Source: Paenibacillus mendelii (GTDB taxonomy: Bacteria; Bacillota; Bacilli; Paenibacillales; Paenibacillaceae). From it: a stretch of 64,000 nt of DNA. This document shows, piece by piece, positions 49,991-58,512 of the stretch. The notes beneath the pieces were generated by a model. The model was not told the origin of the DNA. It ran no database searches and saw nothing but the letters and a program-made list of their open reading frames with translations. The DNA lies in NCBI RefSeq assembly GCF_024498075.1, contig NZ_JANHOF010000001.1, forward strand, positions 248,001 to 312,000, in the 5' to 3' direction. The number at the start of each line of letters is the position of its first letter. Positions within the stretch are counted from its first letter, which is position 1. Position numbers and translations under genes: made by a program.

Positions 49991-50656
49991 ATGAGTGAAC
50001 AATTGGGGATTCGGGAACGTATAGCCATGCGTGCAGAGAAAGAAGTGCAGGACGGTTACTATGTCAATCTTGGTATCGGGATTCCCACGCTGGTAGCCAA
50101 TTACATCTCCCCTGCCAAGCAGGTCGTGCTGCAGTCGGAGAATGGTCTGCTCGGGATAGGTCCCTATCCCACACCCGACCGGGTCGACCCCGATCTGATT
50201 AACGCCGGTAAGGAAACGGTGACTGCCATCCCGGGCGCTTCCTATTTCAACAGTGCGGATTCCTTCGCTATGATACGAGGCGGACATATCGATCTGGCGA
50301 TCTTGGGCGGCATGGAAGTATCTGAAGCCGGAGATTTGGCCAATTGGATGATACCCGGCAAGATGGTCAAAGGGATGGGCGGCGCAATGGATCTGGTGCA
50401 TGGGGCAAAGAGGATCGTCGTCATCATGGACCATGTCAATAAAGCCGGACAACCGAAAATATTGAATACCTGCAGCCTGCCCTTGACGGGCAAGAACGTG
50501 GTTAACCGTATTATTACGGATCGAGCAGTGATCGATATTACAGGTGAAGGCCTGCTTCTGGTCGAAGTTGCCGAAGGGTATACAGTTGACGAAATCCGCC
50601 ATGCAACCGAACCTCCCCTACTAGTATCTGATCGCGTGCAGATGGGAGCTTATTAA
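49991..50656 (+). CDS. scoB: 3-oxoacid CoA-transferase subunit B
   Basis: A 221-residue beta subunit. The catalytic glutamate is Glu50 in [14 protein letters not shown], which forms the acyl-CoA thioester intermediate. [10 protein letters not shown] and [19 protein letters not shown] are further family segments. It pairs with the alpha subunit. Its TAA overlaps the ATG of the next gene by one base, so the 3-hydroxybutyrate dehydrogenase is co-translated. Confidence 0.94.
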   Translation: MSEQLGIRERIAMRAEKEVQDGYYVNLGIGIPTLVANYISPAKQVVLQSENGLLGIGPYPTPDRVDPDLINAGKETVTAIPGASYFNSADSFAMIRGGHIDLAILGGMEVSEAGDLANWMIPGKMVKGMGGAMDLVHGAKRIVVIMDHVNKAGQPKILNTCSLPLTGKNVVNRIITDRAVIDITGEGLLLVEVAEGYTVDEIRHATEPPLLVSDRVQMGAY

Positions 50657-51444
50657 TGGACAGCACTTCGTTCGCGGGTCGCGTTGTCATCGTGACAGGT
50701 TCTGCACAGGGCATTGGTTTTCATATCGCCGAATCCTTCGCCCAGCATGGCGCAAACGTCGTCTTATCGGATAACAATGGCACGAAATTGGAAGAAGCTC
50801 TGCAGCGGCTCGTTCGTTCCGGCGGCAAGGCTGCTGCCATACAAGCAGACGTAACATTGGAATCGGACATCGCCCGGCTTATCACCCAGACCGCCCAGCG
50901 TTTCGGTCGTTTGGACGTTCTGATCAACAATGCAGGCATCCAGCATGTTGCTCCTATTGAGGATTTTCCGACCGAGAAATTCGAGCTGATGCTCAAGATC
51001 ATGCTCACCGCCCCCTTCATCGCTATGAAGCATGCACTGCCTCATATGAAGCAGCAGGGCTATGGCCGAATTCTTAATCTCTCTTCCATTAACGGATTGG
51101 TCGGCTTTGCAGGGAAAGCCGCTTATAATAGCGCAAAGCATGGCGTGATCGGCTTAACGAAGGTCGCCGCATTGGAAGCCGCCCCCTTCGGCATTACCGT
51201 TAATGCGCTATGTCCGGGATATGTGGATACGCCTTTAGTTAGAGGGCAGCTGCAAGAACTGGCTCGGACACGTCAAGTCCCGCTGGAGAAGGTATTGGAA
51301 GAAGTCATCTTCCCCCTTGTCCCTCAACGCCGCTTGCTGGAGACGAATGAAGTCGCCGACTATGCCCTGTTTCTCGCAAGCGATCGGGCCAAAGGCGTGA
51401 CAGGGCAAGCCGTCGTACTTGACGGAGGCTATACCGCACAATAA
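50656..51444 (+). CDS. 3-hydroxybutyrate dehydrogenase (SDR family)
   Basis: Oxidises D-3-hydroxybutyrate to acetoacetate with NAD. A 262-residue short-chain dehydrogenase with TGSAQGIG, NNAGIQHVAPIEDFP (typical of this enzyme), the catalytic Ser near residue 142, Tyr157 and Lys161 (YNSAK), and LDGGYTAQ at the end. It supplies acetoacetate to the CoA transferase of the preceding genes. Last gene of the operon; a terminator follows. Confidence 0.93.
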   Translation: MDSTSFAGRVVIVTGSAQGIGFHIAESFAQHGANVVLSDNNGTKLEEALQRLVRSGGKAAAIQADVTLESDIARLITQTAQRFGRLDVLINNAGIQHVAPIEDFPTEKFELMLKIMLTAPFIAMKHALPHMKQQGYGRILNLSSINGLVGFAGKAAYNSAKHGVIGLTKVAALEAAPFGITVNALCPGYVDTPLVRGQLQELARTRQVPLEKVLEEVIFPLVPQRRLLETNEVADYALFLASDRAKGVTGQAVVLDGGYTAQ

Positions 51445-51468
51445 GGAAGATTCACGCTTAATCTCAGG

Positions 51469-51492
51469 CCCTTGACACAAGGGTCTTTTTTA
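51469..51492 (+). terminator. Terminator of the 3-hydroxybutyrate operon
   Basis: CCCTTG, loop ACA, CAAGGG, followed by TCTTTTTTT. It lies 25 bases past the dehydrogenase stop. Confidence 0.88.
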
Positions 51493-51599
51493 TATGGAGT
51501 ACATCATTCATCCTCCGTTCCTTAGAACATTCAGGTCTTAGTCGAAGAGCTCTTCATTCGTTCGCTGCTAGAATTACTGTGACAGGTTGTACATGTATA

Positions 51600-51634
51600 G
51601 CTTTCTTACGCGTATATATAAGTAGTAAGAAAGC
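51600..51634. promoter_or_regulatory. Inverted repeat next to the spoVB start
   Basis: GCTTTCTTAC (51600-51609) pairs perfectly with GTAAGAAAGC (51625-51634), ending 3 bases before the ATG. In RNA this stem would hide the ribosome site, so it may affect spoVB translation; it could also be an operator. Confidence 0.5.
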
Positions 51635-51637
51635 GAG

Positions 51638-53206
51638 ATGATCGTCGCCATGCAGAAACAATCTTTTATACGAGGAACATTCATACTCACGAGCGCGGCA
51701 TTCATTAGCCGGATTCTTGGCTTTATGAATGGAATCATTTTGGCTCGTATTCTGGGGACAGAGGGCGTCGGCTTGCTAATGATGGCACAGCCGCTGGTTC
51801 CGCTTGTCATTACACTTACCAGTCTCGGTTTACCGGTTGCCATTTCGAAATTAGTCGCAGAGGCCGAAGCCCAGGGTCAGCATCATAAGGTGAAAAAGAT
51901 TCTAATCGTGTCCCTCACCGTGACGGCAGCGTTAAGCCTATTCCTGACACTTCTCACCTTTATTGGTGCGAAGCTCATATCCCATCATCTCTTAACCGAT
52001 CAAAGAGCCTACTACGCCATGCTCGCGATTACACCGATTGCACCGATCGTGGCGATCTCTTCCGTTCTGAAAGGCTACTTTAGAGGCAGACTGAATATGA
52101 AGCCGCTCGCTTTCTCGCAAGTCATTGAACAACTCGTGCGGATCGGCTTCATCATCGCATTAGTCCATACCCTGCTGCCTTATGGGATTGAATTTGCAGC
52201 AGCAGGCGCTATGGCGAGCAGTGTGATCGGCGAGGGCGTTTCGTTGCTGTACTTGATTTCTATGTTTAAGCTGTATCGAAGGAAGAAACCATCCGGCGAG
52301 AAGTGGAAGCACAATCTACAGCATGGGAGAAAGACCCTTCATGAGCTGCTGCGAATCGGACTGCCAACCACCGGTAATGGGATCATCGATTCTATCTATA
52401 GAGCTTTCCAACCTATCTTGATCACACAAAGCTTAATCGTGTCCGGGACAAGCACCGTCATGGCGACCAAAATGTATGGACTGCTGGCAGGCTATACGTT
52501 TCCGCTGTTGTTTCTGCCCAGCTTTATTACCCAATCGATTTCAACGGCTTTACTTCCAGCGATTAGTGAAGCCAAGGCCCAGAATAATCAAGTATTGATT
52601 CACCATCGAATCGAACAAGCCCTTCGAATATCCCTTATTGTTGGAGCACCTAGCACGGTCATCCTTTTCATATGGGCCGATCCCCTGACTACCGTTCTCT
52701 ATCATGCTCCTGAAGCAGGGAAGCTTCTGCGGATGATCGCTCCTATATTTATTCTCCATTACTTCGAGGGTCCGCTCCATGCCGTGCTGCTCGGATTAGG
52801 AAAAGCAAAAACAACGATGGTGAACTTCATTGTTTCAACACTGATCAAAATAGGATGCATTATCCTCTTCGGAACCAAGCTGGGTATTGCCGGCGTCATT
52901 CTTGGCATCAATATTGGTATTTGTTTGCTGACCCTCTTTAATTTCTACTCGGTATCCCGTTCGATTGGTTTGTATGTCAATACTCGAATCTTGGTTAAAG
53001 TAGGATTCTGTACGCTATTCATGGCGATCAGCGGGCACTATTCATTGCTGTATATGCAGCAATCAGCCTACCCCCTCCTACTAACGTTAACCGTTACAAT
53101 AAGTCTCTCTTTACTCGTGTATCTAGCAGGGTTATTCGCGACTAGCCTTATCAAGAAAACCGATCTCCACAGAGTTCCCCTCCTGCGTCGCATCACGCCG
53201 AAGTAA
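51638..53206 (+). CDS. spoVB: Stage V sporulation protein B-like (MurJ/MOP flippase family)
   Basis: A 522-residue integral membrane protein with about 14 helices. It is a polysaccharide/lipid-II flippase-like protein of the MOP superfamily; SpoVB is needed for spore cortex synthesis in Bacillus. Typical pieces are IRGTFILTSAAFISRILGF at the N-terminus, LGTEGVGLLMMAQPL and LGLPVAISKLVAEAEA. The length matches SpoVB. An in-frame ATG four codons later is an alternative start. A decayed second copy of the gene lies at 59,590-60,950. This copy lost its terminator: its similarity to copy 2 stops at 53,262, within the trailer. Confidence 0.9.
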   Translation: MIVAMQKQSFIRGTFILTSAAFISRILGFMNGIILARILGTEGVGLLMMAQPLVPLVITLTSLGLPVAISKLVAEAEAQGQHHKVKKILIVSLTVTAALSLFLTLLTFIGAKLISHHLLTDQRAYYAMLAITPIAPIVAISSVLKGYFRGRLNMKPLAFSQVIEQLVRIGFIIALVHTLLPYGIEFAAAGAMASSVIGEGVSLLYLISMFKLYRRKKPSGEKWKHNLQHGRKTLHELLRIGLPTTGNGIIDSIYRAFQPILITQSLIVSGTSTVMATKMYGLLAGYTFPLLFLPSFITQSISTALLPAISEAKAQNNQVLIHHRIEQALRISLIVGAPSTVILFIWADPLTTVLYHAPEAGKLLRMIAPIFILHYFEGPLHAVLLGLGKAKTTMVNFIVSTLIKIGCIILFGTKLGIAGVILGINIGICLLTLFNFYSVSRSIGLYVNTRILVKVGFCTLFMAISGHYSLLYMQQSAYPLLLTLTVTISLSLLVYLAGLFATSLIKKTDLHRVPLLRRITPK

Positions 53207-53262
53207 CCATGAGAAACTGCCGCAGCTCCCTATCGTTCATACGCAAATAGTGGTTGGTCAGG
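51638..53262 (+). repeat. spoVB duplication, copy 1 (intact)
   Basis: Direct-repeat partner of 59,590-61,006. Similarity spans the gene and its trailer up to TGGTTGGTCAGG, then stops sharply where the SIS-domain remnant begins. Confidence 0.85.
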
Positions 53263-53728
53263 ATTGCCGCTCCGATGACGGCTCGCTACCGTTTCCGAAT
53301 GACGTCAGCGCGACGACTTTCACGCCGCGCTCGCGGGCCCACAGCGCCATCTCCACCGGGACGTCGTTGCGGCCGGAAACCGAAGCGATGACGAGCACGT
53401 CGGATTCGCGGATCGGCGCTTCGGACAGCACCGCTTCAGCGATGCCCGGTATCCGCTCAAACTTCGACGTGCGGGTCGCCGGCGGCGTCTCCAGCGTCAT
53501 GCCGGGCAAAAAAATCGGATTCATCAGCAGAAAGCCGCCGGCCCGGTAAAATACCTCTTGGGCGAATATGTTCGAATGGCTGCAGCCGGTTAGCAGATCG
53601 TTCTCATCCACGATAAGCCGGTCGAGATAATACTCTCCGATGTCAAGCGCGGAAAACGCATGTTGCTCCGAATTTTTCACCAGCTTGTCAGCCGATATCC
53701 GGTAGAGGGCAAAGCTGACGTACAGCAT
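53258..53728 (-). pseudogene. SIS-domain sugar isomerase-like remnant
   Basis: The frame encodes the middle of a SIS-domain protein of the UPF0309 type: EVFYRAGGFLLMNPIFLPG, then TPPATRTSKFERIPGIAEAVL, then DVLVIASVSGRNDVPVEMALWARERG and VVALTS. Intact proteins have about 240 residues. The 5' part (before GCSHSNIFAQEV) is scrambled, and the 3' part is cut at the junction with the spoVB trailer. It belongs to the minus strand, upstream of and unrelated to spoVB. A pseudogene. Confidence 0.78.
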
Positions 53729-53856
53729 TGGGATGACCGTAGGATCGTAGTCAGAATAAAAAATTTACTGCGGATCTTTTTTAAACTAAACAGCTCAAAA
53801 AGGATGTGCATCGCTGCATGCCTCCCAACAGCCTCATCACCCTAATAGAAAGAACT

Positions 53857-53894
53857 AACTCCACCGCTTCAAAGGGAAAGGGTGGAGTTTTCTT
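53857..53894 (-). terminator. Terminator of the GH127 gene
   Basis: AACTCCACC (53857-53865) pairs with GGTGGAGTT (53881-53889). T-rich bases follow on both strands, so it may work both ways. Confidence 0.8.
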
Positions 53895-53901
53895 GGTACG
53901 C

Positions 53902-55734
53902 TTACCTATATAAATCGCTGCTTCTTTCACGCTCCGTCAGCCATACAGCCATGCCGCCAGGTTGGCGGTTATCCCAAGCATAATAGGGAATCGCCGTAAT
54001 TCCGCCTTGCCCGTTAACGTCCTGTCCGTGAAGGATGACGGCTCCTTCCAGTACATGTTGATGACGCTCAGCCAGGAACATCGTGTGCGCGTCGATCGAT
54101 ATCGATTCGAGCGGAGCAAGCTGATCGGTTTCTTCTAGGCAGTACACGACGGGCCCTCGCTGCAGCGCTACTTTGCCCACGTTCTCCCCGACTTTCGGAT
54201 GAGCCTTCACCCGCTCTACCGGCATATCCAGCTGCAGCGAGACGATATCGCCGGCCTTCCAGACCCGATTCAGGCGTATGTAGCCTTTTTCGATTTCAAA
54301 ATTCTCCTGCGGTTCGCCATTGACAGAAAGAACGGCACCTTTGCACCAGCCCGGGTAGCGCAGAAGAATCTCAAATTCCCCGCTTCTCTCCGGATTCACC
54401 GTTATCGCAACGTTTCCGTTCCACGGATATTCCGTTTGCTGCGTCAGTCCAACCGCGCCTGATGCTATTGGAATCGTGCCTGATCCCTGCATGTACATGT
54501 TGACTACAACTCCTCGTTCTGAAGCCGCATATACATAGTTCCCGATAGACGGCAAGAACCGCGCGATTTGCGATGGACAGCAAGAACAATCAAACCATTC
54601 TACACGGTGATGATGTCCTTGGGAAGCTAGCGGATTCACATAAAAGAACTTGTCACCGCTCAATGATACGCCGGCTATGGCCCCGTTGTACATCACTCTC
54701 TCTACGATATCCGCATATTTGCTGTCTCCATGCAGCAAATTCATTCTGTGGTTCCACAGCACCATGCCCACCGCTGCGCAAGTTTCACAGTAAGCCTCTT
54801 CGTTCGGCAGATCGTAATCCACTGTAAAACCTTCATTATGCTTGGAAGGACCGATGCCCCCGGTAATATACATATTGCGCTGCACGACGCTTTCCCACAA
54901 TCGGTCCAGAGCAGCTTTGTATCCGAGATCCCCGGTCACCGTAACGACATCCGCCATCGCCGTGTACAGATACATCGCGCGAACGGCATGACCGCTCACA
55001 TCGGTCATATCCCGAACCGGTTTATCATCCTGGCAGTACTTCGGCCCAAATTCTTCTTTATCCCAAATCGTGCCGACGCCGTGATCGTGCCCCCGCTCCT
55101 CAAGCAGCCAATGGGCAAGCTTCCAGTAGCGTTCCTCCCCGGTTTCATGATACAGCTTGATCAAGGCAAGCTCGATTTCCTCATGACCATCCACCCAGTG
55201 GCGCTTACCAGGACCGAAAATCGCGTCATAATGATCGGCTAGCTTGCAGGCCACATTCAGCAGCTTATCTTTACCCGTCGCCTGCTTGTAAGCCACCGCC
55301 GCCTCGATCAAATGTCCGCCGCAGTACATTTCGTGCTTTTCCATATCGGACCACTTTTTATCAGGGGCCGCCAAGGTGAAATAAGTCATCAAGTAACCGT
55401 CTTCCTCTTGAGCCGCAGCGATCAGATCGATAATCGCGTCCACGCGCTCTTCCAATTCTGTATCGGGGTGCGTCATTAATGAATAAGCGGCTCCTTCCAA
55501 TACTTTATATACATCCGAATCGTTAAAAAATATGCCTTCAAATTCACCTTCCGTCAAACTTGCGGCCTTGGCAAAATTCGAAATTCTGCCCGTCTGTTCA
55601 CACTTATCCAGGCAAACTGGAAGTGTGACGGACTTATGCGCCCGCAGCCGCGGCACCCAGAAAGCATCATTCATTGCCACCTGCGTAAATGGAACGGGAG
55701 TAAATCTTTGAAACGCTTTTGCAACGGATCCCAC
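53902..55734 (-). CDS. GH127 family beta-L-arabinofuranosidase-like protein
   Basis: A 610-residue cytoplasmic glycosidase. The barrel carries FFNDSDVYKVLEGAAY and GGHLIEAAVAY. The zinc-cysteine site of GH127 is complete: Glu317 and Cys319 (YCETC), and Cys385 and Cys386 (DCSCCPSQ), which match Glu338, Cys340, Cys417 and Cys418 of Bifidobacterium HypBA1. It would release beta-L-arabinofuranose from arabinosides. An AraC-type regulator lies divergently 182 bases away and probably controls it. It starts at an ATG preceded by a weak AAGGAG-like site. Confidence 0.9.
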   Translation of the reverse strand: MGSVAKAFQRFTPVPFTQVAMNDAFWVPRLRAHKSVTLPVCLDKCEQTGRISNFAKAASLTEGEFEGIFFNDSDVYKVLEGAAYSLMTHPDTELEERVDAIIDLIAAAQEEDGYLMTYFTLAAPDKKWSDMEKHEMYCGGHLIEAAVAYKQATGKDKLLNVACKLADHYDAIFGPGKRHWVDGHEEIELALIKLYHETGEERYWKLAHWLLEERGHDHGVGTIWDKEEFGPKYCQDDKPVRDMTDVSGHAVRAMYLYTAMADVVTVTGDLGYKAALDRLWESVVQRNMYITGGIGPSKHNEGFTVDYDLPNEEAYCETCAAVGMVLWNHRMNLLHGDSKYADIVERVMYNGAIAGVSLSGDKFFYVNPLASQGHHHRVEWFDCSCCPSQIARFLPSIGNYVYAASERGVVVNMYMQGSGTIPIASGAVGLTQQTEYPWNGNVAITVNPERSGEFEILLRYPGWCKGAVLSVNGEPQENFEIEKGYIRLNRVWKAGDIVSLQLDMPVERVKAHPKVGENVGKVALQRGPVVYCLEETDQLAPLESISIDAHTMFLAERHQHVLEGAVILHGQDVNGQGGITAIPYYAWDNRQPGGMAVWLTERERSSDLYR

Positions 55735-55916
55735 CGCTTAACAACTCCTTCTCAATCATTCATTTACCATACAATTCCATACAACTTTTGCATAAGATAG
55801 ATTGTGAGAATTAACCTTTCTAAGCCAAATATACATGCTACAATAAAAGAAAAACAGGCAGCTTTCGCACCTGTTTATCATACGATTTGAACTTTTTGAT
55901 AAGGAGAACTCATGTG
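55735..55916. promoter_or_regulatory. Divergent promoter region of GH127 and AraC genes
   Basis: 182 bases between two divergent start codons. No clear palindrome was found. The region should contain both promoters and AraC-type half-sites, which I could not assign. Confidence 0.3.
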
Positions 55917-56813
55917 ATGGCCAACTTCCGTTTTATAGCCCCGCCGCTGCCTCATTATATTGTGGGAGGTGAAGATACCTACGAAATCGGACAAGTCCAC
56001 CCGAATCGCAGCAGCATTTCCGTCTTCGACATGGTTATCGTCACCAAGGGGGCTCTCTTTTTCCAAGAAGAAGACCGGCAATGGAGCGTGAAGCCGGGAG
56101 AAGCGTTGATTTTGCATCCGGATCGCCGCCATTTCGCCTATCATCCTTGCACCGCAACTACTCATTTTTATTGGATTCACTTCCAAAGCACAGGGGAATG
56201 GACAGAGGTTTCCGAAATCGTCCCGGATATGAATAAGCGCACCAAGCAATTGTATCAGAGAATAGAAGAATTCCCCATCCATCTCCCGCGGTTTTGCAGC
56301 TTTACGAGTCCCGCGAGCGCTTACGAGAAATTGAAAACACTGCTGCAGTTGGAAGGAAATCCGAGCACGGATTCCAAATGGCGGCAGCAAGCCGTGTTTC
56401 AGAGTTTGCTGTTTGATATGAACGAAAAGCAAAAGCAGCAGGCTTCGCCTATCGAGCGGCTTGCGGAAGCGGTGGAAACGTACCTTCGCCAAAATTACCG
56501 CAATCGCGTCTGCTATGACGATTTTCGAAATCGGCTGCATTTCCATCCTACCTATATCACCCGTTGCATGAAACAGATATATGGCTGCACGCCCCTGGAA
56601 TATTTAACCCGCTACCGCGTCGAACAATCCAAGCTGCTGCTCGTAAATACGGATATGTCGATTTACACCATCGCCCAAGAAGTCGGCTTTAGCACCTCCA
56701 CGTACTACATACGCTGCTTCGTCAAAATCGAAACCGTTACGCCGAAGCATTACAGGCAGCGTTTCCGCAACATCAAAGCAGCAGCGTCGAAAGAAGTCGT
56801 GCATCCGGAGTGA
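55917..56813 (+). CDS. AraC family transcriptional regulator
   Basis: A 298-residue regulator. The N-terminal cupin sensor (residues about 15-100: VKPGEALILHPDRRHFAYHP) binds a sugar, and the C-terminal pair of helix-turn-helix motifs (FHPTYITRCMKQIYGCTPLEYLTRYRVEQSKLLLVNTDMSIYTIAQEVGFSTSTYYIRCF) binds DNA. The ATG at 55917 has AAGGAG 10 bases upstream; an earlier frame from 55887 is not used. Divergent from the GH127 gene, so it is the likely activator of arabinoside use. Confidence 0.92.
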   Translation: MANFRFIAPPLPHYIVGGEDTYEIGQVHPNRSSISVFDMVIVTKGALFFQEEDRQWSVKPGEALILHPDRRHFAYHPCTATTHFYWIHFQSTGEWTEVSEIVPDMNKRTKQLYQRIEEFPIHLPRFCSFTSPASAYEKLKTLLQLEGNPSTDSKWRQQAVFQSLLFDMNEKQKQQASPIERLAEAVETYLRQNYRNRVCYDDFRNRLHFHPTYITRCMKQIYGCTPLEYLTRYRVEQSKLLLVNTDMSIYTIAQEVGFSTSTYYIRCFVKIETVTPKHYRQRFRNIKAAASKEVVHPE

Positions 56814-56884
56814 AACAAAAAAGTTGACATTGTGATTGAATGTACAGGCTGGCGCTTCAGTTCAGCCACGGTAACCAAGCTCCG

Positions 56885-57190
56885 ATATTATGATTAAGAG
56901 CGCAAAACTTGTGCTCATTGGAGTAACGGAGGAGCTTGGACCGATCAATACGAGAGATGTTTTAAAAAAGAGCCTTGCTCTCATCGGCAGCAGCCGCAGC
57001 TCGATTCCGGATTATCCTCCATAGTGGGAGCTATGAGAAACCCTGATTTTCAAGGAGCTATCCAAAGGCTGCTTCCGTCTCAAGCAATGAGCATTCATTC
57101 CATTGCCCATTGCCGACCTGCGGATGGTTTTCGATGAAGCGGCCGAACATCGCGGCTGGAAAAAGACGCTTCTCAACTTTCATTGGCAAA
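56885..57190 (+). pseudogene. Remnant of a TarJ-like ribitol-5-phosphate dehydrogenase
   Basis: The 45-codon frame at 56,890-57,024 reads LVLIGVTEELGPINTRDVL then LALIGSSRSSIPDY, closely like the substrate-binding part of TarJ/alcohol dehydrogenases. After a frameshift near 57,018 the text continues as AMRNPDFQGAIQRLL. After a second near 57,110 it continues as ADLRMVFDEAAEHRGWKKTL and NFHW, which matches the C-terminus of these enzymes. The N-terminal two thirds are gone. A clear pseudogene. Confidence 0.72.
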
Positions 57191-57214
57191 GTCCAATTCC
57201 AGGAGTTGGTGCGA

Positions 57215-57269
57215 AAAAAAGATTATCCCGAATGCTTCTCTTGCGAGCTTGAGCGGGATAATCTTTTTT
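57215..57269. terminator. Strong bidirectional terminator-like hairpin
   Basis: AAAAAAGATTATCCCG (57215-57230) pairs perfectly with CGGGATAATCTTTTTT (57254-57269). It was probably the terminator of the TarJ-like gene before it decayed. Confidence 0.85.
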
Positions 57270-58178
57270 GATTACACAATATTAAAATGAGATCGGACTT
57301 CTGAAGCAGCCGCAGCACATTGCAGCTACCTCAGCTCTTGATATAGGACCATCACTTGCTCCCGATGAGTTTATCATTCGGGCGTACGGTACCATCTTCA
57401 AAACCACCGATCAGGCGGTACGAATATGCCGTTCTGATCCGTAAGTATGGCTTACGGACAGAGAATCGTTATTTGGAGAAATTCCAGCACAATTGATTTT
57501 CTGCCGGCGCTCTCTTACGGTTCGATTACCATCTTCGGTGCCATCTGGACTGCGCGATCACGTATAGCTGGGATACTTAACGGGCGAAACTTTCCATCCC
57601 CCTTGGGTATCTTTTTGCATCTGGCTAGCAACGGATGTTACGTACCCGTAATCAATTGTTCACGAATTTCTTCGACGAATCGTTCTTCTCCATATTCATT
57701 TACAATATGATCGATGGTGACTCCATCGATCCCTCCACTACCTCAGTTTACTCTCACCTGTCTCCATGCTTCCAGATTTGTGAAATTCAAATAGCACCTC
57801 CGTCATTATGGGTGCGAACTCGGTGTTAAAAGTTACAGGAAATAATGATGATGATTTTAAACTTAACGAAAACGGGAAATTGCTGAATAGTAACTCTAAT
57901 ACAATAGTTTTTGTATGGCTTTGAATGGGACCATTTTTTTGTCACTGAACAGAAAAGATACCCCCGACGTCGGATGGAACGAACTCACCGAATGAATCGG
58001 ATAAGCCTTTCTACAATTGCTAAACAAGCAACTTAATCCTATTTTGAAGGCTACCGAATAAGTAACAAAGAAAACAGCTGATCTCCATACCCGAAGATCG
58101 TCTGTTTTCAGTATTTCATACTTCCAGGCTTGTGCAATCAAGGGAGCAATCACACTCAACATATATGTTATGGTACGG
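57270..58178. other. Non-coding or decayed stretch
   Basis: About 900 bases without a supported gene. A hairpin GAAAACAG...CTGTTTTC lies at 58,070-58,109. Short open frames are inconsistent and no repeat is recognised. Probably relics of rearrangement. Confidence 0.4.
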
Positions 58179-58390
58179 GTGTGGTTTAGAGGGTTTTGAA
58201 TCGAACTCAGGCCGAGGTTCTACTTGAAATAATCCCGTAACGATAGCAAGACCGGCCTCCACCCCTTGGACAGGCGTAACGAAGGAATGAGAGGGCAATG
58301 ACCCGTTGAGACATGGGAGTGAGAACCTCCAGGGGCGGCGTGGAGAATGCGTGCAGCAGTTGGAAGGATATGGGGCTTGCAACCTCCCCC
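58179..58390 (+). mobile_element. Possible 5' fragment of a group II intron
   Basis: The stretch begins with GTGTG, which fits the GUGYG 5' end of group II introns. It goes on with CCCTTGACAGGCGTAACGAA-like text, TGAGAACCTCCAGGGGCGG, and GCAGCAGTTGGAAGGATATG-like pieces that remind me of domain I of such introns. No reverse transcriptase gene and no domain V follow. If right, this is a truncated, inactive insertion. The identification rests on memory of similar sequences. Confidence 0.35.
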
Positions 58391-58512
58391 TCTATTTCCT
58401 CGGGTCTTCATATTGTCCTGGTCTTCAATTAGGGTTCTTTAGCTATCTTTCCGCATTCTGGCAAGGGTGAAATCCTGCGAATAAGCGAGCATTCGTGAGA
58501 AAACTGAATTTT

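Noticed and set aside
49733-50602. Open frame of 289 codons on the minus strand
   Set aside because: Shadow of the CoA transferase genes, with His- and Cys-rich nonsense composition.
55695-55725. Further LacI-type operator near GAAACGCTTTTGC
   Set aside because: Lies inside the GH127 coding region, is not palindromic and differs from the AAACGTTT core.
58116-58411. Minus-strand frames of 63-88 codons
   Set aside because: They run through the putative intron fragment and have no protein-like features.
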